From: Adenophora triphylla var. japonica
Lineage: Eukaryota; Streptophyta; Magnoliopsida; Asterales; Campanulaceae
Reading direction: 5' to 3'
DNA length: 64,000 nt
Assembly (NCBI GenBank): GCA_022495995.1
Contig: JAFEMH010007502.1
Location: 1-64,000, forward strand
Made by a program: the position numbers and the translations under genes. The notes below the pieces were generated by a model, which was not told where the DNA came from, did not search any database, and was given only the letters and a program-made list of their open reading frames with translations. Position 1 is the first letter of the stretch, and each line of letters opens with the position of its first letter. Shown here piece by piece: positions 21,436-32,748 of this stretch.

Positions 21436-22509
21436 TTAGACTTTCTCTTTTTCTTTCCTTTCCATATCTCTCTTTGTACCATCCCTTTGTTGCCCTATTT
21501 GTTGGCCACTGCTTGATGTCTGTCCTCGTTGAAATCTAGGTTTAGGACAATCTTTTCTAAAATGCCCCATTTCCCCACAATTCATACACTTTCCTTGTTT
21601 TCTCCAACACGTGCCTTCTGTATGTCCAATCCGCTGACAAAATTTACAAACCTTGCTATGCTGTCCCGATACTAGCTGAACTGTAGAAGCTGCAATCTTT
21701 ACTCCTCGAACCCTTTCAGAAAAACTGGGTTGTCCTCTGATCAGTCTGGAGCCTTGTTCCTGATGCTTTAACTTGCTTCCATCCCTTTTCAATTCCCCTT
21801 GGTGCTTCTCAAGGTCATTCTCAATCTGAAACGCCCTATCCCAAGTCGTCTGATAATCGGCAAAGGCATAAGTCGATAATTGTTTCCTCAATTCGGGTCT
21901 CAAACCTTTTACAAAATGATAAACTCTCCTCCCTTCATGGGTTACCAAGTGAGGACGATTTTGAGCCAATTCCGCGAACCTTGCCGAATACTGAGCTACC
22001 GTCATGGATCCCTGTTTTAGACGTAAGAACTCCACCTCTAACTTATCTCGGGTAACCATGGTAACAAAACAATCCTTGAAATTCCGAGTGAAATTATCCC
22101 AAGTTTGGGGCGTATGAGCCCGCTCCCAATATTCATGCAACCCTTGCCACCAATGATTCGCTGGACCTTCCAGCTTGAAAATAGCATACTTTACCTTTTC
22201 TTCATCAGGAATGCCTATAGCCTCAAAAATTTTATTCATTGCTTCTAACCAATTTTCTGCCTTTCCCGGATTCGGATTTCCGTTAAAACTTGGTGGATTC
22301 ATTCTTACAAAATTCTCTATTCCAGGCTTTAGTCTTACCTCAGGTTGCTGTTGAGCTTGCCACTGAGCTACCATATTCTGTAGAAAGACCCTGAACATCT
22401 TCATCATTTCTATATTCTGGTCTCCTGTTCCCATATTATTCACATTTCCGTGATCCCTTTGTTGGTCATCACTATTTCCCGCCATTGAACAAGTTCCTGC
22501 ATTCAACAC
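21436..22509 (-). CDS. Element D gag polyprotein (open)
   Basis: This 357-residue frame is Gag, the protein that packages element RNA into cytoplasmic particles. Residues about 65-235 match the retrotransposon gag core (PPSFNGNPNPGKAENWLEAM, FKLEGPANHWWQ, FLRLKQGSMTVAQYSARF, FVKGLRPELRKQL). Two CCHC zinc knuckles follow: C288-C301 (CKFCQRIGHTEGTC) and C308-C321 (CMNCGEMGHFRKDC). The true start may be the methionine at residue 9, close to the Gln/Asp-rich N-terminus. The frame stops in a Lys/Glu-rich end, whereas in related elements Gag and Pol are usually one frame. The stop at 21,436 is probably a decay mutation. It is unusual that gag is intact while pol is ruined. Confidence 0.85.
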   Translation of the reverse strand: MLNAGTCSMAGNSDDQQRDHGNVNNMGTGDQNIEMMKMFRVFLQNMVAQWQAQQQPEVRLKPGIENFVRMNPPSFNGNPNPGKAENWLEAMNKIFEAIGIPDEEKVKYAIFKLEGPANHWWQGLHEYWERAHTPQTWDNFTRNFKDCFVTMVTRDKLEVEFLRLKQGSMTVAQYSARFAELAQNRPHLVTHEGRRVYHFVKGLRPELRKQLSTYAFADYQTTWDRAFQIENDLEKHQGELKRDGSKLKHQEQGSRLIRGQPSFSERVRGVKIAASTVQLVSGQHSKVCKFCQRIGHTEGTCWRKQGKCMNCGEMGHFRKDCPKPRFQRGQTSSSGQQIGQQRDGTKRDMERKEKEKV

Positions 22510-22566
22510 TCATCGTCAGATAATACACACTCCCCCTTAGGCTAGACATCTACCCTTGACTGCTAA

Positions 22567-22583
22567 CCTGAGCTCTGATACCA
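22567..22583 (-). promoter_or_regulatory. iMet-type primer binding site of element D
   Basis: The minus strand reads TGGTATCAGAGCTCAGG, the usual complement of the initiator-methionine tRNA 3' end in plant gypsy and copia elements. It fixes the inner border of the right-hand (5') LTR at about 22,584. Confidence 0.85.
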
Positions 22584-23543
22584 ACTATGGGCGACTCCCA
22601 ACTCCCAGAACCTAAAACCCGTGTCCCAGGATGGAGGGTCCCAAAACATACCTTTTTAGAAAACTTTTCTTTTAAATCAACTTGAAAAGTATAACAACCC
22701 ATTTTAAAAATCATTTCAAAATAACCTCCCTACATAGAGGTGAAATATAACCCTGGTTCTACTAGTTATAACCTGAATCTTTTACAAATACTACAACTGT
22801 AACGGCTTACACAAGCCAACCTTAAAACAAACCAATCCCAAGATTAATTACAACATCACATACTGAAAATGTTTTATAACAGTTTCCCAGCATAAACTAA
22901 CCACAACTACTCCCAACTCCCACACAAATAAGTACATACCATGACAACCAAAATACGATCCAAACTCCTTCCCGGCCTCACTGGTATGGTCCACCTGTCT
23001 CAGCTGTATCTAAAACAGTAAAGGGAGAAGGGGTGAGATAAAATTTCAGCAAGCTATTATGTATGCAATAATATGCCATACAAGATGCAACACATATACA
23101 GGTTGCCTAATATCACATTGGGAAACCAGTAAACACTTTACGTTACCTTTCCCTACCTTTTCCATCTGACCATCAAGTCCTGCAATAGACAACACATATA
23201 CAGGTTGCTCATATAATATGCAACACACACAGGTTGCTCAATAATATACATGCAACATCAAACAGGTTGCTCATAATCATTTTGGTAAAGCGGTAAACAC
23301 ATTCTGTTACCTTCTCTTTACCTTTCCCAATCTGGGTCATATGTAGTACTACGGTGGGAGGGATACTCCACTCTCGTGAAATGCTAGTGCTTATTCACGT
23401 CTTATACTACCCCGAACAGTGATCCATATAAGCTACCTCGCTATCATGTGGCATGACTGCACATATCCACAGACGCTGAACCCTCTCTCCGTGGCCACAG
23501 GAGGGAGTGAAGGGTAACAAATATAAAAAAAAAATATAAAATA

Positions 23544-23877
23544 CTACCTCCGTCCCACCTCAATTGGTCCACTTTCCTTTTTGGGACGTCCCACCTCAAT
23601 TGGTCCATTCCTTAAATGGAAAGTTTTTCCTATATTAATACCCTTATCATCTCCATATATTTACAAAAAAACCATTCATTATACCCACTTTAACTTACTA
23701 TTCCTCCCACTCATTCTCTCTCCTATTAAATATTTTTAACTTTTACATTCTCTCTCCTATTCCCTACCACACATTTAACTTTTACATTCTCTCTCCTCTA
23801 ATTTCTACCCACTTTAATAATTTTTCTTAAAAACCGTGTCCCACCTCAATGGACCAATTGAGGTGGGACGGAGGAAG
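23544..23877. mobile_element. Stowaway-type MITE
   Basis: The ends are CTACCTCCGTCCCACCTCAA and its near-perfect inverse (GAGGTGGGACGGAGGAAG), flanked by TA on both sides, as in Tc1/mariner-derived Stowaway elements. The 334-bp interior is AT-rich and contains a second copy of the CCCACCTCAATTGGTCC motif near the left end. It is inserted in element D's LTR. Confidence 0.85.
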
Positions 23878-23883
23878 TATTAT

Positions 23884-23918
<35 letters not shown>

Positions 23919-24952
23919 TAAGGCAACCCAAGCACCTTATGAGATATTTTCTCATAAGTGATGGTATCCCCTATACCCCCAAGTCTCAGCTGATACAACT
24001 ATATTCAAGCACATAATAGATACTTGAAAGTAAGTCCACCCCAGGGGACAACAACACACATATATATAACATGGAACTGCCATTCATGTTAAACCAATCA
24101 CAATAGTGCACATACATTTCAACACTATTGAATAACAACAATCCAATGACAGGATATGAATAATTATGCTCAACAATTGAAACAGTGCAACATGTATTTA
24201 AACACTATGTGCACAACCAACTATGAACATGTAAACACTTATGGCACATAGTATATCACATAAGTCCTACATATCCATATTCAAACCAAGGAAATAGTGC
24301 CACCTATATTTCACACACTATTCAAATCAATAACCCCATATAGATAACCACGTAGGGATACTAGATACTATAAGTAGTCCTACGCACTTATGTCATAATA
24401 TGGAACACTTTCTATAAAGGTTCCAACCAAGCACTTAGGGTATTACACGTTCTACACATTATTTGAACCCACAACCCTATAAATATAACCACATATGGCA
24501 CCATGTATCATATATGAGGCCTACACATTCAATACCCAAGGTATCATTTAGTAACAGGGTATTACCACTTCTGTCTAAATCAATAAGGTAGCACCCCATA
24601 CCTTTTATGCACCATTTAACCCAATAACCCTATACATGTAACCACGTAGAGGTATAACAACATAAAAGTAACCCTACGCGTTCATAATATAACATTATAC
24701 ACCTTCTATAAAGGTTCCAAGTTCAATTACCAAGTTTTATCCACTTTGGTTCAAATTTCACCATTGTCTCTCAACCCTTTTTAAGACAATATTTAAAGCT
24801 CTTCCCCATATTCATTTGGACTATTTCAAGTTCAACAATGTACTACTAAAGTTGTACTAGAATCCTAGTTAAAGAGTGTACCAATACATGCCCATTAAAC
24901 TAGGTTCACAAGGCTTCAAACATTGTTCAAGGACTGCAGGGTAGGGCACGAC

Positions 24953-25078
24953 TCGTGCCCTAGGGCACGAATCGTGCCCTATTAAAACCCACCAGATACA
25001 GTCGTCCTGTACTGGGTCACGACTTAACATATCTTCAAGGCACGACTCGAGCCTCTGGGCACGACTCGTGCCCTTGCG
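24953..25078. repeat. Cluster of GGGCACGA(N)TCGTGCCC palindromes
   Basis: Two perfect 17-base dyads (24,953 and 24,973) and variants (GGCACGACTCGAGCC, GGGCACGACTCGTGCCC) lie in about 125 bases of the element D LTR. A shorter version is present at 18,296-18,350 in the left LTR. Confidence 0.75.
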
Positions 25079-26006
25079 CAGAAACTGATGTTCTTCAGCA
25101 ACATCAGCAGCAACAACAACAACACCACTTCAGTTCCATTCAGCCACTGCAAGGTCACTTTATAACAGTCTATACACATGGTTTAGACACTATTATACTC
25201 CCTTCATAACCTATAACACATACATAACAATTTCCCAATTCATTACAACCCATAATATCATCCTTTTTACCTCTTTATCAAACTACTCCTGTTCAGCTCA
25301 TGGTTCCTCAATTTACAAGCCATAAACTTGTCAAAAACACATCACATACTCATAATAACATCATTTAACCAAGCATGAACAGGTATAGAACAGAATCATA
25401 ACAACTTACCAATTTTCACCAAATTAAAAAGAAGATATAAACGGCTCTACGCACTCTAAACACCTTCCTTAGCAACAATTTGAAGTTGGAATCGACAACC
25501 AAGCAACGTATGATTTTCTGGGATTTTTGGAAGTTAAGTAGGGTTTAGGAACCTTCAAGAACGTAGAGAGGATAATAGAAATTGAGGAGGTTAAAAATAA
25601 GCTTCTTGAAGAAGCTTTAGGAGATTTATATAAAGAAATTTTCATACAAGCTCCTCCAAGAATCACTCAACTACGATTCACTACCTTGAACTTACAATTG
25701 CACATAAGCACCTCAAGACTTTTATAACACTTTCATTTCAAACTTCAAGTATTATCATTATACTACACAATTTCCCTTTTATCTCTTTTAGACATTATAT
25801 AATACATATTGATATTTTAATATCTAAAATCAAGTAAGTTATCAACTTGGAAAATAACACATAACCAAATCAAATTTCCAATTCAAATACTAAAATGAAC
25901 ACATAGTCATTCGGTAAATCACATAGTATATAAGAGGAGATGCAACGCACCCCACTCCCACGCTCAACACTTGGCCAAATTAGTGCCCGGACCTAGGGTC
26001 GTGACA

Positions 26007-28160
26007 ATCACCCTCTCCCAAATCTACATAATAATCACTACTACCCTCTTGATATTCATCATCACATTTTGGCCCATCTGAAAATGAGGATCATCAAATA
26101 GTTGTTTATCATCATCTTCCCAATAACACATGAAAATGAGTGAAACCCCGTTCATCTTTAACCCTACATTACGAAATCAAAGTGTTAAAACCTTCAAAAC
26201 CCTAATTTTAACATTTATATTTATAATTTACTAAAATATAATAAAAAAAATTTAAATTTATATATCTAAACACAAGTGAAAACAATAATTAAGATGATGT
26301 TGATTTACCTTGATTGTTAGTCTTCAAAAATTCTGAAATTAAATTAAAGATGTGAAAATTTGAATTTTTTCTTCAACTATTTTGGTTTTGTGGAAGTTTG
26401 GATATGGAACAAATGAATCCTCAATCTGCAAACCTTATCTGTTCCCGTTTAAACTCCATACACCAATTAGCGAGTTCTCTCTTAAAATCATTACACCAAT
26501 TAGCGAGTTCTCTAAACCATAATTACGTTATTTAAGATCATTTGTATAACTAGAACGTTTGAAAGTTTTAGTGTAGCTAGGAATTCACGTCAACACAACA
26601 AAACATGGATGTGAGTACAGATGTGAGTTACAACTGTTCACACATCCACCAATAAGCAGCGGAATAAAATAAAATAACACAAATAATTAAACGTTTACTG
26701 GTTCGAATCCCAGCAAATAAGGCTTTAAGCCCAAAAAGCTTTTCACTATTTAAAATTCCTTTTTACATAATTAAAAATGGAATAAGTGAAAACAAAAAGA
26801 TTAAAATACTAAAAATAAGTTCTAATCAACTTCTAAACAAAGAACTCTCTTTCTTTTTCAAGGAGAACCTATTCTAAACAAAAGTATAGAACAAAAGAAC
26901 TTGTATGAAAACTAGATGTGAGTTCGGATGTAAGACACAACCTTACTCACAACCTAAAAATGTTTATCGAATCCCTGAAGAACAAAAATAGAATTGTCTT
27001 CCAAAGAATTCTCTAAAAATCGTCTCTTCTCAATGTGCCCTTGTCTTTTATTTATATGCACCTTTGAGAAGTCCTTCAATCAATTCAACTCTTCCTTATT
27101 TGATGCAATTCAACTCCTATAAGGAAACATAAGATTGACACTTACAAGGAAAGAGATTTGTTAGAAGGTTAGTCCTAATCTATATATATATTTACATAAA
27201 TAAAAGATATTTATATATTAACAATGTCCTTTTTCAACTAGGAATATAAATCTTTGCAAGAAAGTCATATAATCAACTTACCAAAACTTACCAATTGAAA
27301 TTGAATTAGGAAAGTAAATATTCTCTAATATCTCACTCTTTTAATCTCCAAGATTCCATAATCAAACAATCCTACTTTGACTAAGAAATGGAAAATATAT
27401 TTTGACAAAATCATAGAGTACTAATTGTAATCTTTCAACGTTAATCATACTAAACTCGCTACTTGAAGTAGCGAGTTTAAACAAATTAATGAAAATGATA
27501 TTTTAGACAATAATTTCAAAGGTCTGTTGAATACGTATTTTGGGATAGTTATTTTAAGTATTTGACATACATTTAAAAGCGGAGGAATTATTTTACTTTT
27601 ACTTCATCCTATGATAAATTTCACATTACTATTTTTGGATTTTATGAATTTTAAATTGTGGGATATTCTTACAAAAAAAAAAAAAAAATTTTTTTTTTTA
27701 TTGATATGTGTATATCCCAACTTACACGGAAAGTAATTACAATCTATAGTATAAATTAAACCCCTCCGTGAACAGTTTTATGAACAGTTCCGGAGGAGTT
27801 TTTCCCTATTTTGCTCTCACTATTTAGTCTGTTTCCTATTTTGCTCTTAATTTGTGCTAAAACTTTGGATTTGGGCTAAGACTTTGGATTTGGGCTAAGA
27901 GTGGGCTTTAAGAGGGTTTACTTAAATTAATTAATTGATTTTTTTATTTTTTTTTTAATTAAAAAAAATTAATTTGAAAAAAAAAAAAAAAACACACCCG
28001 TGTCCTTGGACACGGGCATATTCAAGGACACGGGCATATGTACTAGTCTCTTTATAAAAAAAACTACAGTACGATAAAAAGACATATGACCGTTATTCCG
28101 TTAAAATGTATCGTCTATCGTAACTTGAAAATTCCCCTTTTCAACGAAACGCGGATACCT
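26007..28160. other. AT-rich intergenic region, no gene seen
   Basis: No coding frame of note. A GGTTCGAATCC sequence near 26,699 resembles a tRNA B box but has no tRNA around it. The inverted repeat CCCGTGTCCTTGGACACGGG lies at about 27,998-28,017, followed by a repeat of GGACACGGGCATAT. The copy of ACTCGCTACTTGAAGTAGCGAG at 27,453-27,474 is a perfect dyad. Confidence 0.5.
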
Positions 28161-28164
28161 CTTT

Positions 28165-28289
28165 CTAACACATACTAATAAATAGCACATCAACAGCAAA
28201 AGGCACCTCTCCTTCTCCTCGTAAACCCTAATTATTCATCATAATTTTCCTCCACAAAACCCTAATTTTGAAGCATTATTGAATTCGAG
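28165..28289 (+). promoter_or_regulatory. Kinase gene 5' leader with two telo-box motifs
   Basis: AAACCCTAATT occurs near 28,224 and again near 28,257, just before the start codon. In plants such AAACCCTAA boxes are often seen near the starts of growth-related genes. A weak TATA-like AATAAATAG lies near 28,170. Confidence 0.4.
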
Positions 28290-29555
28290 ATGTTGTTGGA
28301 GGACGGCAAGAGGAAGAGGGCAAGTTATTGCTGCGAAGATGATGTGGGTTTGAAGATAGATAAAAGAAAGCGACGGTGTGAGCTAGGTCAAGATAATGTT
28401 GACCAGAGCAAGTTTGGAGATGGAGTGGCTTGGTGTAGAGGCTCGATGATTGGGAAAGGAAGTTTCGGTTCGGTTTATTTGGCTACATTGAAGAAACCCA
28501 AATTGCGTTACAGGTATTTTCCATCAGTTATGGCTGTCAAATCGGCTGAGGTCTCTGTTTCGGGATCAATTCAGAAGGAAAAGGAGGTTTTGAATAATGT
28601 TAAGGGTTCTTCCAATGTGATTAGATGTTACGGAGAGGAGACTACAATTGGGGAGAGTGGGAAGATGGTTTATAATTTGTTGTTGGAGTATGGTTCTGGC
28701 GGAACCCTAGCTGATTTGATCAAGAAATCAGGGCGTAATGGGTTGTCTGAATCCGAGGTTAGAAGCTATACTAGGTCAATTCTTCGTGGGCTGTGTCATA
28801 TTCATAATTGTGGCTACGTTCACTGTGATTTGAAGCCAGAAAATGTTTTGCTTGTGGAGAATACAAGAAAGGATGCTGCTAAATTTAGGGCAAAGATTGG
28901 GGATTTGGGTTTGGCTAGGAGGGATAACCCTAGCAAGAAGAGGAAGTTAGATCCTTACTGGAGAGGAACTCTGATGTACTTGTCCCCAGAAGCTGTTGTT
29001 GATGGTTTACAAGGACCTCCTTGTGATATATGGGCTCTTGGCTGTATTGTGCTCGAGATGCTAACTGGGAAGCCCCCTTGGGCTGGGAAAGAGGATTTGG
29101 ATGCTGAGGAGCTTTTATGTCTAATTGGTAAAGGGGATGAATTGCCTGATATTCCCAGTTCGATTTCGAAAGAGGGCAGGAGTTTCTTGAAGGGTTGTTT
29201 CGTGAGGAAGGCAATGTTTAGATTGACTGCTGAGATGTTGTTGAATCATCCGTTTCTCGAAGGGTTAGTTGATGATGATGACGAGATTGAAGAATTTGAG
29301 GAGGTTTTAGATATAAACGAGATTAGCTCAATCTCGGTGCTGTCTGAAAGTGATGATGATGAGGAGCTCTGTTGCTCCGATTATTCAGATGATTGGAGTG
29401 ATGCATCTGAAGAAGATTCTTCTTGCTCCGATTATTCAGATGCTGATGACATTGACAATCAAGTGGGACCATTCCAAGTGCTAGAAAGTAGAGATGTCAC
29501 ATCAAATGCAGTGCAGCAGTACCCGGTTGCTTTTACCATTTCTGCAGGAATTTAG
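28290..29555 (+). CDS. MAPKKK-like serine/threonine protein kinase, single exon
   Basis: This 421-residue kinase matches the intronless plant MEKK-type MAPKKK group (MAPKKK17/18-like), which phosphorylates MAPKKs in stress and ABA signalling. That role is inferred from the family. The sequence shows basic nuclear-signal-like runs (KRKR 7-10, KRKRR 25-29), a glycine loop GKGSFGSVYLA (55-65), the ATP-binding lysine in MAVKS (K84), the αC glutamate region (95-101), the catalytic loop HCDLKPEN (178-185, D180), DLG (205-207) in place of DFG, GTLMYLSPEA (227-236), DIWALG (246-251) and the subdomain XI arginine (R311). The acidic, serine-rich tail (328-390, with CCSDYSDDWSD and SCSDYSDADD as a repeat) is non-catalytic. 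All catalytic residues are present, so it is probably active. HCD instead of HRD removes the arginine that usually contacts the phosphorylated activation loop. Confidence 0.9.
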   Translation: MLLEDGKRKRASYCCEDDVGLKIDKRKRRCELGQDNVDQSKFGDGVAWCRGSMIGKGSFGSVYLATLKKPKLRYRYFPSVMAVKSAEVSVSGSIQKEKEVLNNVKGSSNVIRCYGEETTIGESGKMVYNLLLEYGSGGTLADLIKKSGRNGLSESEVRSYTRSILRGLCHIHNCGYVHCDLKPENVLLVENTRKDAAKFRAKIGDLGLARRDNPSKKRKLDPYWRGTLMYLSPEAVVDGLQGPPCDIWALGCIVLEMLTGKPPWAGKEDLDAEELLCLIGKGDELPDIPSSISKEGRSFLKGCFVRKAMFRLTAEMLLNHPFLEGLVDDDDEIEEFEEVLDINEISSISVLSESDDDEELCCSDYSDDWSDASEEDSSCSDYSDADDIDNQVGPFQVLESRDVTSNAVQQYPVAFTISAGI

Positions 29556-32250
29556 CGGCATGTCCGGTGAGATAATGAGTCAGATAGTAATTATACCATG
29601 TATGTGCATTCTAATGGCCATTCACATAACCATACTCAAAATACACCATACCACAAGTAGAATAGTAGTAAATCAATAGATAGAAATGCTTCTGAATTTC
29701 ATTCTTGTTGAAATTCTTTATATTCTTTCAATTTCCATTTATAGGAAATTGTGTTTGTTTCCCCATTCTTTTAGCATTTATATAAAAGAGAATTTATATA
29801 GTCAAGCACTTTCTCTTCCGGGTACATTAATTGCTTTTTACCTTTCTTAGATATCCTTAACTTTGTTCATAGTAACTTTTGGACAATCAGGTTGTTCTTC
29901 TCATTATACGAGTCTTCCCTTTTCTAGATAAATCTTTAAATACCCAACAACATCCTCCTCTAAAGATTGTATTTTCTCTTTCATGTTAGGTTTTTGGTTT
30001 TGGGTCTTGCCAATATTTGCCATGGAAATTGATTCATTTTGCAGGAAATCTAAATGTGACACTTTATCTTGTCTTTGCTCATATTCATGTTAGAAAATGA
30101 AGAAATAAGTCAAATTTAAAGAAGTCCGAGAAGATCAAATCTGACTTGCAAATTTTCAGTATGATTCAAATCAGGTATTAAGGCATGATATTATAAAAGA
30201 TGGATCTCGCCAAGCTGGAATGAGAGGCAGAACATGCTTGATATTGTTTAGCTCAATTTTATATATAAAGACCAGAACAAAGTCATGCAACAACTATAAA
30301 TATTAAATATTGAACAGATCTGAATATAGAAGGAAGATTAACAAGAGATCAGGGAGTCTCACATAACAAAACTCTATTCAGATCTCCTGCTGTCCCAGCA
30401 CATCTTTTATTTTACTTGGGGTGATATAGTACAATTATCTTATATGACTGTTGGTTACTTGGTTTAGTGTGAAATCTCAATCAAATAAAATTAAAATGTA
30501 CTTTGGGTTACTCATTTTTCCACATTTTTTTTCTTTATATTACTCCATCCGATTTCTGGTTTTGATGTTACCCAGTATGAATCAGTAAGTAGCAACTGGT
30601 GGTGTGCACTTATTCATCCTCTTCTCTGAATTTGAAAACAGATTGCAGCAAGTATTGAAATGCTTCAGAAATGGATTATAATTTGGTTTTCCTTACTCGT
30701 ATGTAATGATTCTGCCAGATGTAGTCCGTAAGGCAAATCTGGTTCTTACTCTTTATGTTAATACTAGTGGAGCATGTGTTTCACTTTTGAGTTTTATTAG
30801 TGTGTGAAACTGAATTTTGACTTTTATGATTGACTCACAAGTTTGTTTTATCACAGTAAAATGCACAAGTGCTTTTACCAACTTAAGTACTCTGATAAAT
30901 GTACTATTTCACTTATATGTTATTGGATTTTGTTTTTTGGTGCTCATTTCCAGTTGCGAATTTGATTTGTAGAAGTAGTTATCCTTTGTGGTGATAGAAG
31001 TGAATATAACCAAACAGTGACTTTGAGATAACTATTTGTTGACGGAAGAAGTTGAATGAGATTGTTCGTCTTTTGGCACGGAGCTGAGATTCTATCTCAA
31101 GTGTAATTCTTTTATCTAATGTTCTTATTTTATTAAAGCAAGAGATGAAGGTAGGTTCTCATGCTGTTAAAATTTCCATGATATTTAGTTCGTCTTCCTG
31201 AAAGTAAGAGTCAAGATATACCTGAAGATATCAATTTTTTGAACTATTCTACATTCGTGTTAGAGATAAGGGATCCCAGTAGAACTAACATTAGCATATG
31301 GTGCAATTTTTGTTGAAAAGCACAGTTTAAATGGAGCATGTTTATGTACCAATATGTTTTAGCAATAAAAGATTTCCCTCACTTTTCCTCCATATACTAT
31401 GATGAGGGTAACATATTTTTTGTGTATCAGGTGAAACTATGATGTAATCAGTTAGTGTCATGAATGTATTAGAGATATTTTCATCTGCCATCTGCATTTA
31501 GTAGTGAGACTAGGCTTTTGGAGTCGAATACCCTTTTTCCAAGTTTTAGCTTAATAATTGTTTGATAACTTCAAACTGGTAACTTAATTACCTCTTCCAT
31601 TTCTAGCTCAGTGGTAGTTCCAGTTGATTCAAAGGAAAGAAGCTTCAACAGCTTCATTATGGTTATTCTAGAACTTTCTAACCTGAAATTTTGTGCTTAA
31701 ATGATAGCTGCTGGAACTGGTGAAGGGAGAGAAAGGGGCGGTAAAGGCTGGACTTCACTGCCTAGAGATGTTGCAAGAATAAATGTAACATTTATTATAC
31801 AGAGTACTTTTGATGTGCGTTTACTATGATACTAACTATATTAAACATTACCCACAGAAGTCTATGGATTTCCTGATCTGCAGACAATCATTTGGAGCAT
31901 CACGAGAACAATGTCAATAAGTAGTGTCTCGCTGGCTTGATGCAACAAAAGGTAACTATCTTTGTAAAAGAAGATGTTTGATTTTCACAAGTGAAAATGT
32001 GAAATAGTAATAAGCATACATTAGTTGATTAAGTTGAGAGTGAGACTAGTATGGCTTGAAAATATGGACCAAAAAGCGATGTTCTTGGTTGCTGGAAAAT
32101 CAGTAAAGTGTGTCCTATGTGAACTAGGTAAGAGAGAATAAAGCGAGGTATCTGTCTTTTTTGCTAAATGAAAAGCTTTCTGCAGATTAAGATATTTTGA
32201 AAGAAAAAAAAACTAGCTATTATCCACCAAAAGTGTATACATTGTCACAG
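29556..32250. other. Long region without a gene downstream of the kinase
   Basis: AT-rich sequence without convincing coding frames or transposon ends. The first few hundred bases should include the kinase 3' UTR. A Stowaway-like CTCCATCCGATTTCTGG piece lies near 30,543. I see nothing else I can name. Confidence 0.5.
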
Positions 32251-32278
32251 ATTAACGAAATTGTTATGCAGAAAATAT

Positions 32279-32748
32279 CTAAGTCCAGTCCTCTCTGCAG
32301 GGACAGCTGTGGCAGCCTTCGTCAAAACTCTTGCTACTTGATGAATGTACTGATCCAAGGTACAAGTTCTCTTCTTCACCATCATCTTGAAAAGATCGAA
32401 AATTCCCATGTTCCTCTTCATTGCTATGGCTGTTGTGTGATTGAGTAGGTGTAGTTATATCAGCCTCCAAGTCCTCTTCAGGTCCTGCTTCAATTTCCGG
32501 TTGTATGAAGCCTGAGGCCCGAGGCTGAGCAACCTCTTCTACCGCCTCTTTTGCCGCCTCTAACTGCTGTTTCACAGCCTCTAGTTCTCCTCTCTAGAGG
32601 ACTCTTAATGCTCTGGTAGCAGTATTCACCTTCTCCACCGCTTCTTCCACAGCCTCTAGTACGCTGTCAATATCAGTTCCCTCCGTTAATTTTTCCGTTA
32701 AAAATGGATGATTCAAGAGCTCTCTGGCACTCAAATGAGAACATTTTT
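32279..32748 (-). pseudogene. Kinase C-lobe end and acidic tail, degenerate MAPKKK fragment
   Basis: The minus strand from about 32,748 reads LSARELLNHPFLTEKLTEGTD, matching the end of a kinase domain (subdomain XI), here RLTAEMLLNHPFLEGLV in the neighbouring intact gene. An Ala/Glu/Val-rich helical tail follows (VLEAVEEAVEKVNTATRALRVL, a stop, then LEAVKQQLEAAKEAVEEV) and an acidic end. The upstream kinase core is missing and a stop interrupts the tail. It is a relic of a relative of the 28,290 kinase. Confidence 0.55.

Larger units (their letters stand above)
18242..26006 (-). mobile_element. Element D: minus-strand Ty3/gypsy (chromovirus-like) retrotransposon
   Basis: On the minus strand the order is LTR (26,006 to about 22,584), iMet-type primer site, gag, degraded pol, purine tract (AAGGGAGAGTGAG) and LTR (19,274 to 18,242). 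Gag with two zinc knuckles and the primer TGGTATCAGAGC fit the Tekay/Del group of plant chromoviruses. The right LTR is about 3.4 kb long while the left copy stops after 1.03 kb, so the element is truncated on the left. Confidence 0.7.
22584..26006 (-). repeat. 5' LTR of element D (long, with MITE insertion)
   Basis: It runs on the minus strand from TGTCACGACCC (26,006) to just before the primer site. It contains palindromes of the type GGGCACGACTCGTGCCC at 24,953-25,075, AACCACGTAG/CCTACGC-type repeated blocks at 24,290-24,700, ATACAGGTTGC repeats at 23,090-23,270, an A-tract at 23,888-23,915 and a Stowaway MITE. Outside it, at 26,007-26,025, a TTTGGGAGAGGGTGAT tract on the minus strand resembles an internal purine tract. 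Confidence 0.6.

Noticed and set aside
26690..26720. Possible tRNA or SINE (GGTTCGAATCC B-box)
   Set aside because: No A box, acceptor stem or cloverleaf could be formed around it, and no poly-A or duplication marks a SINE.
29556..32250. Extra exons of the kinase gene
   Set aside because: The kinase ORF is complete with a stop at 29,555 and the family is intronless. No conserved kinase segment is found downstream.
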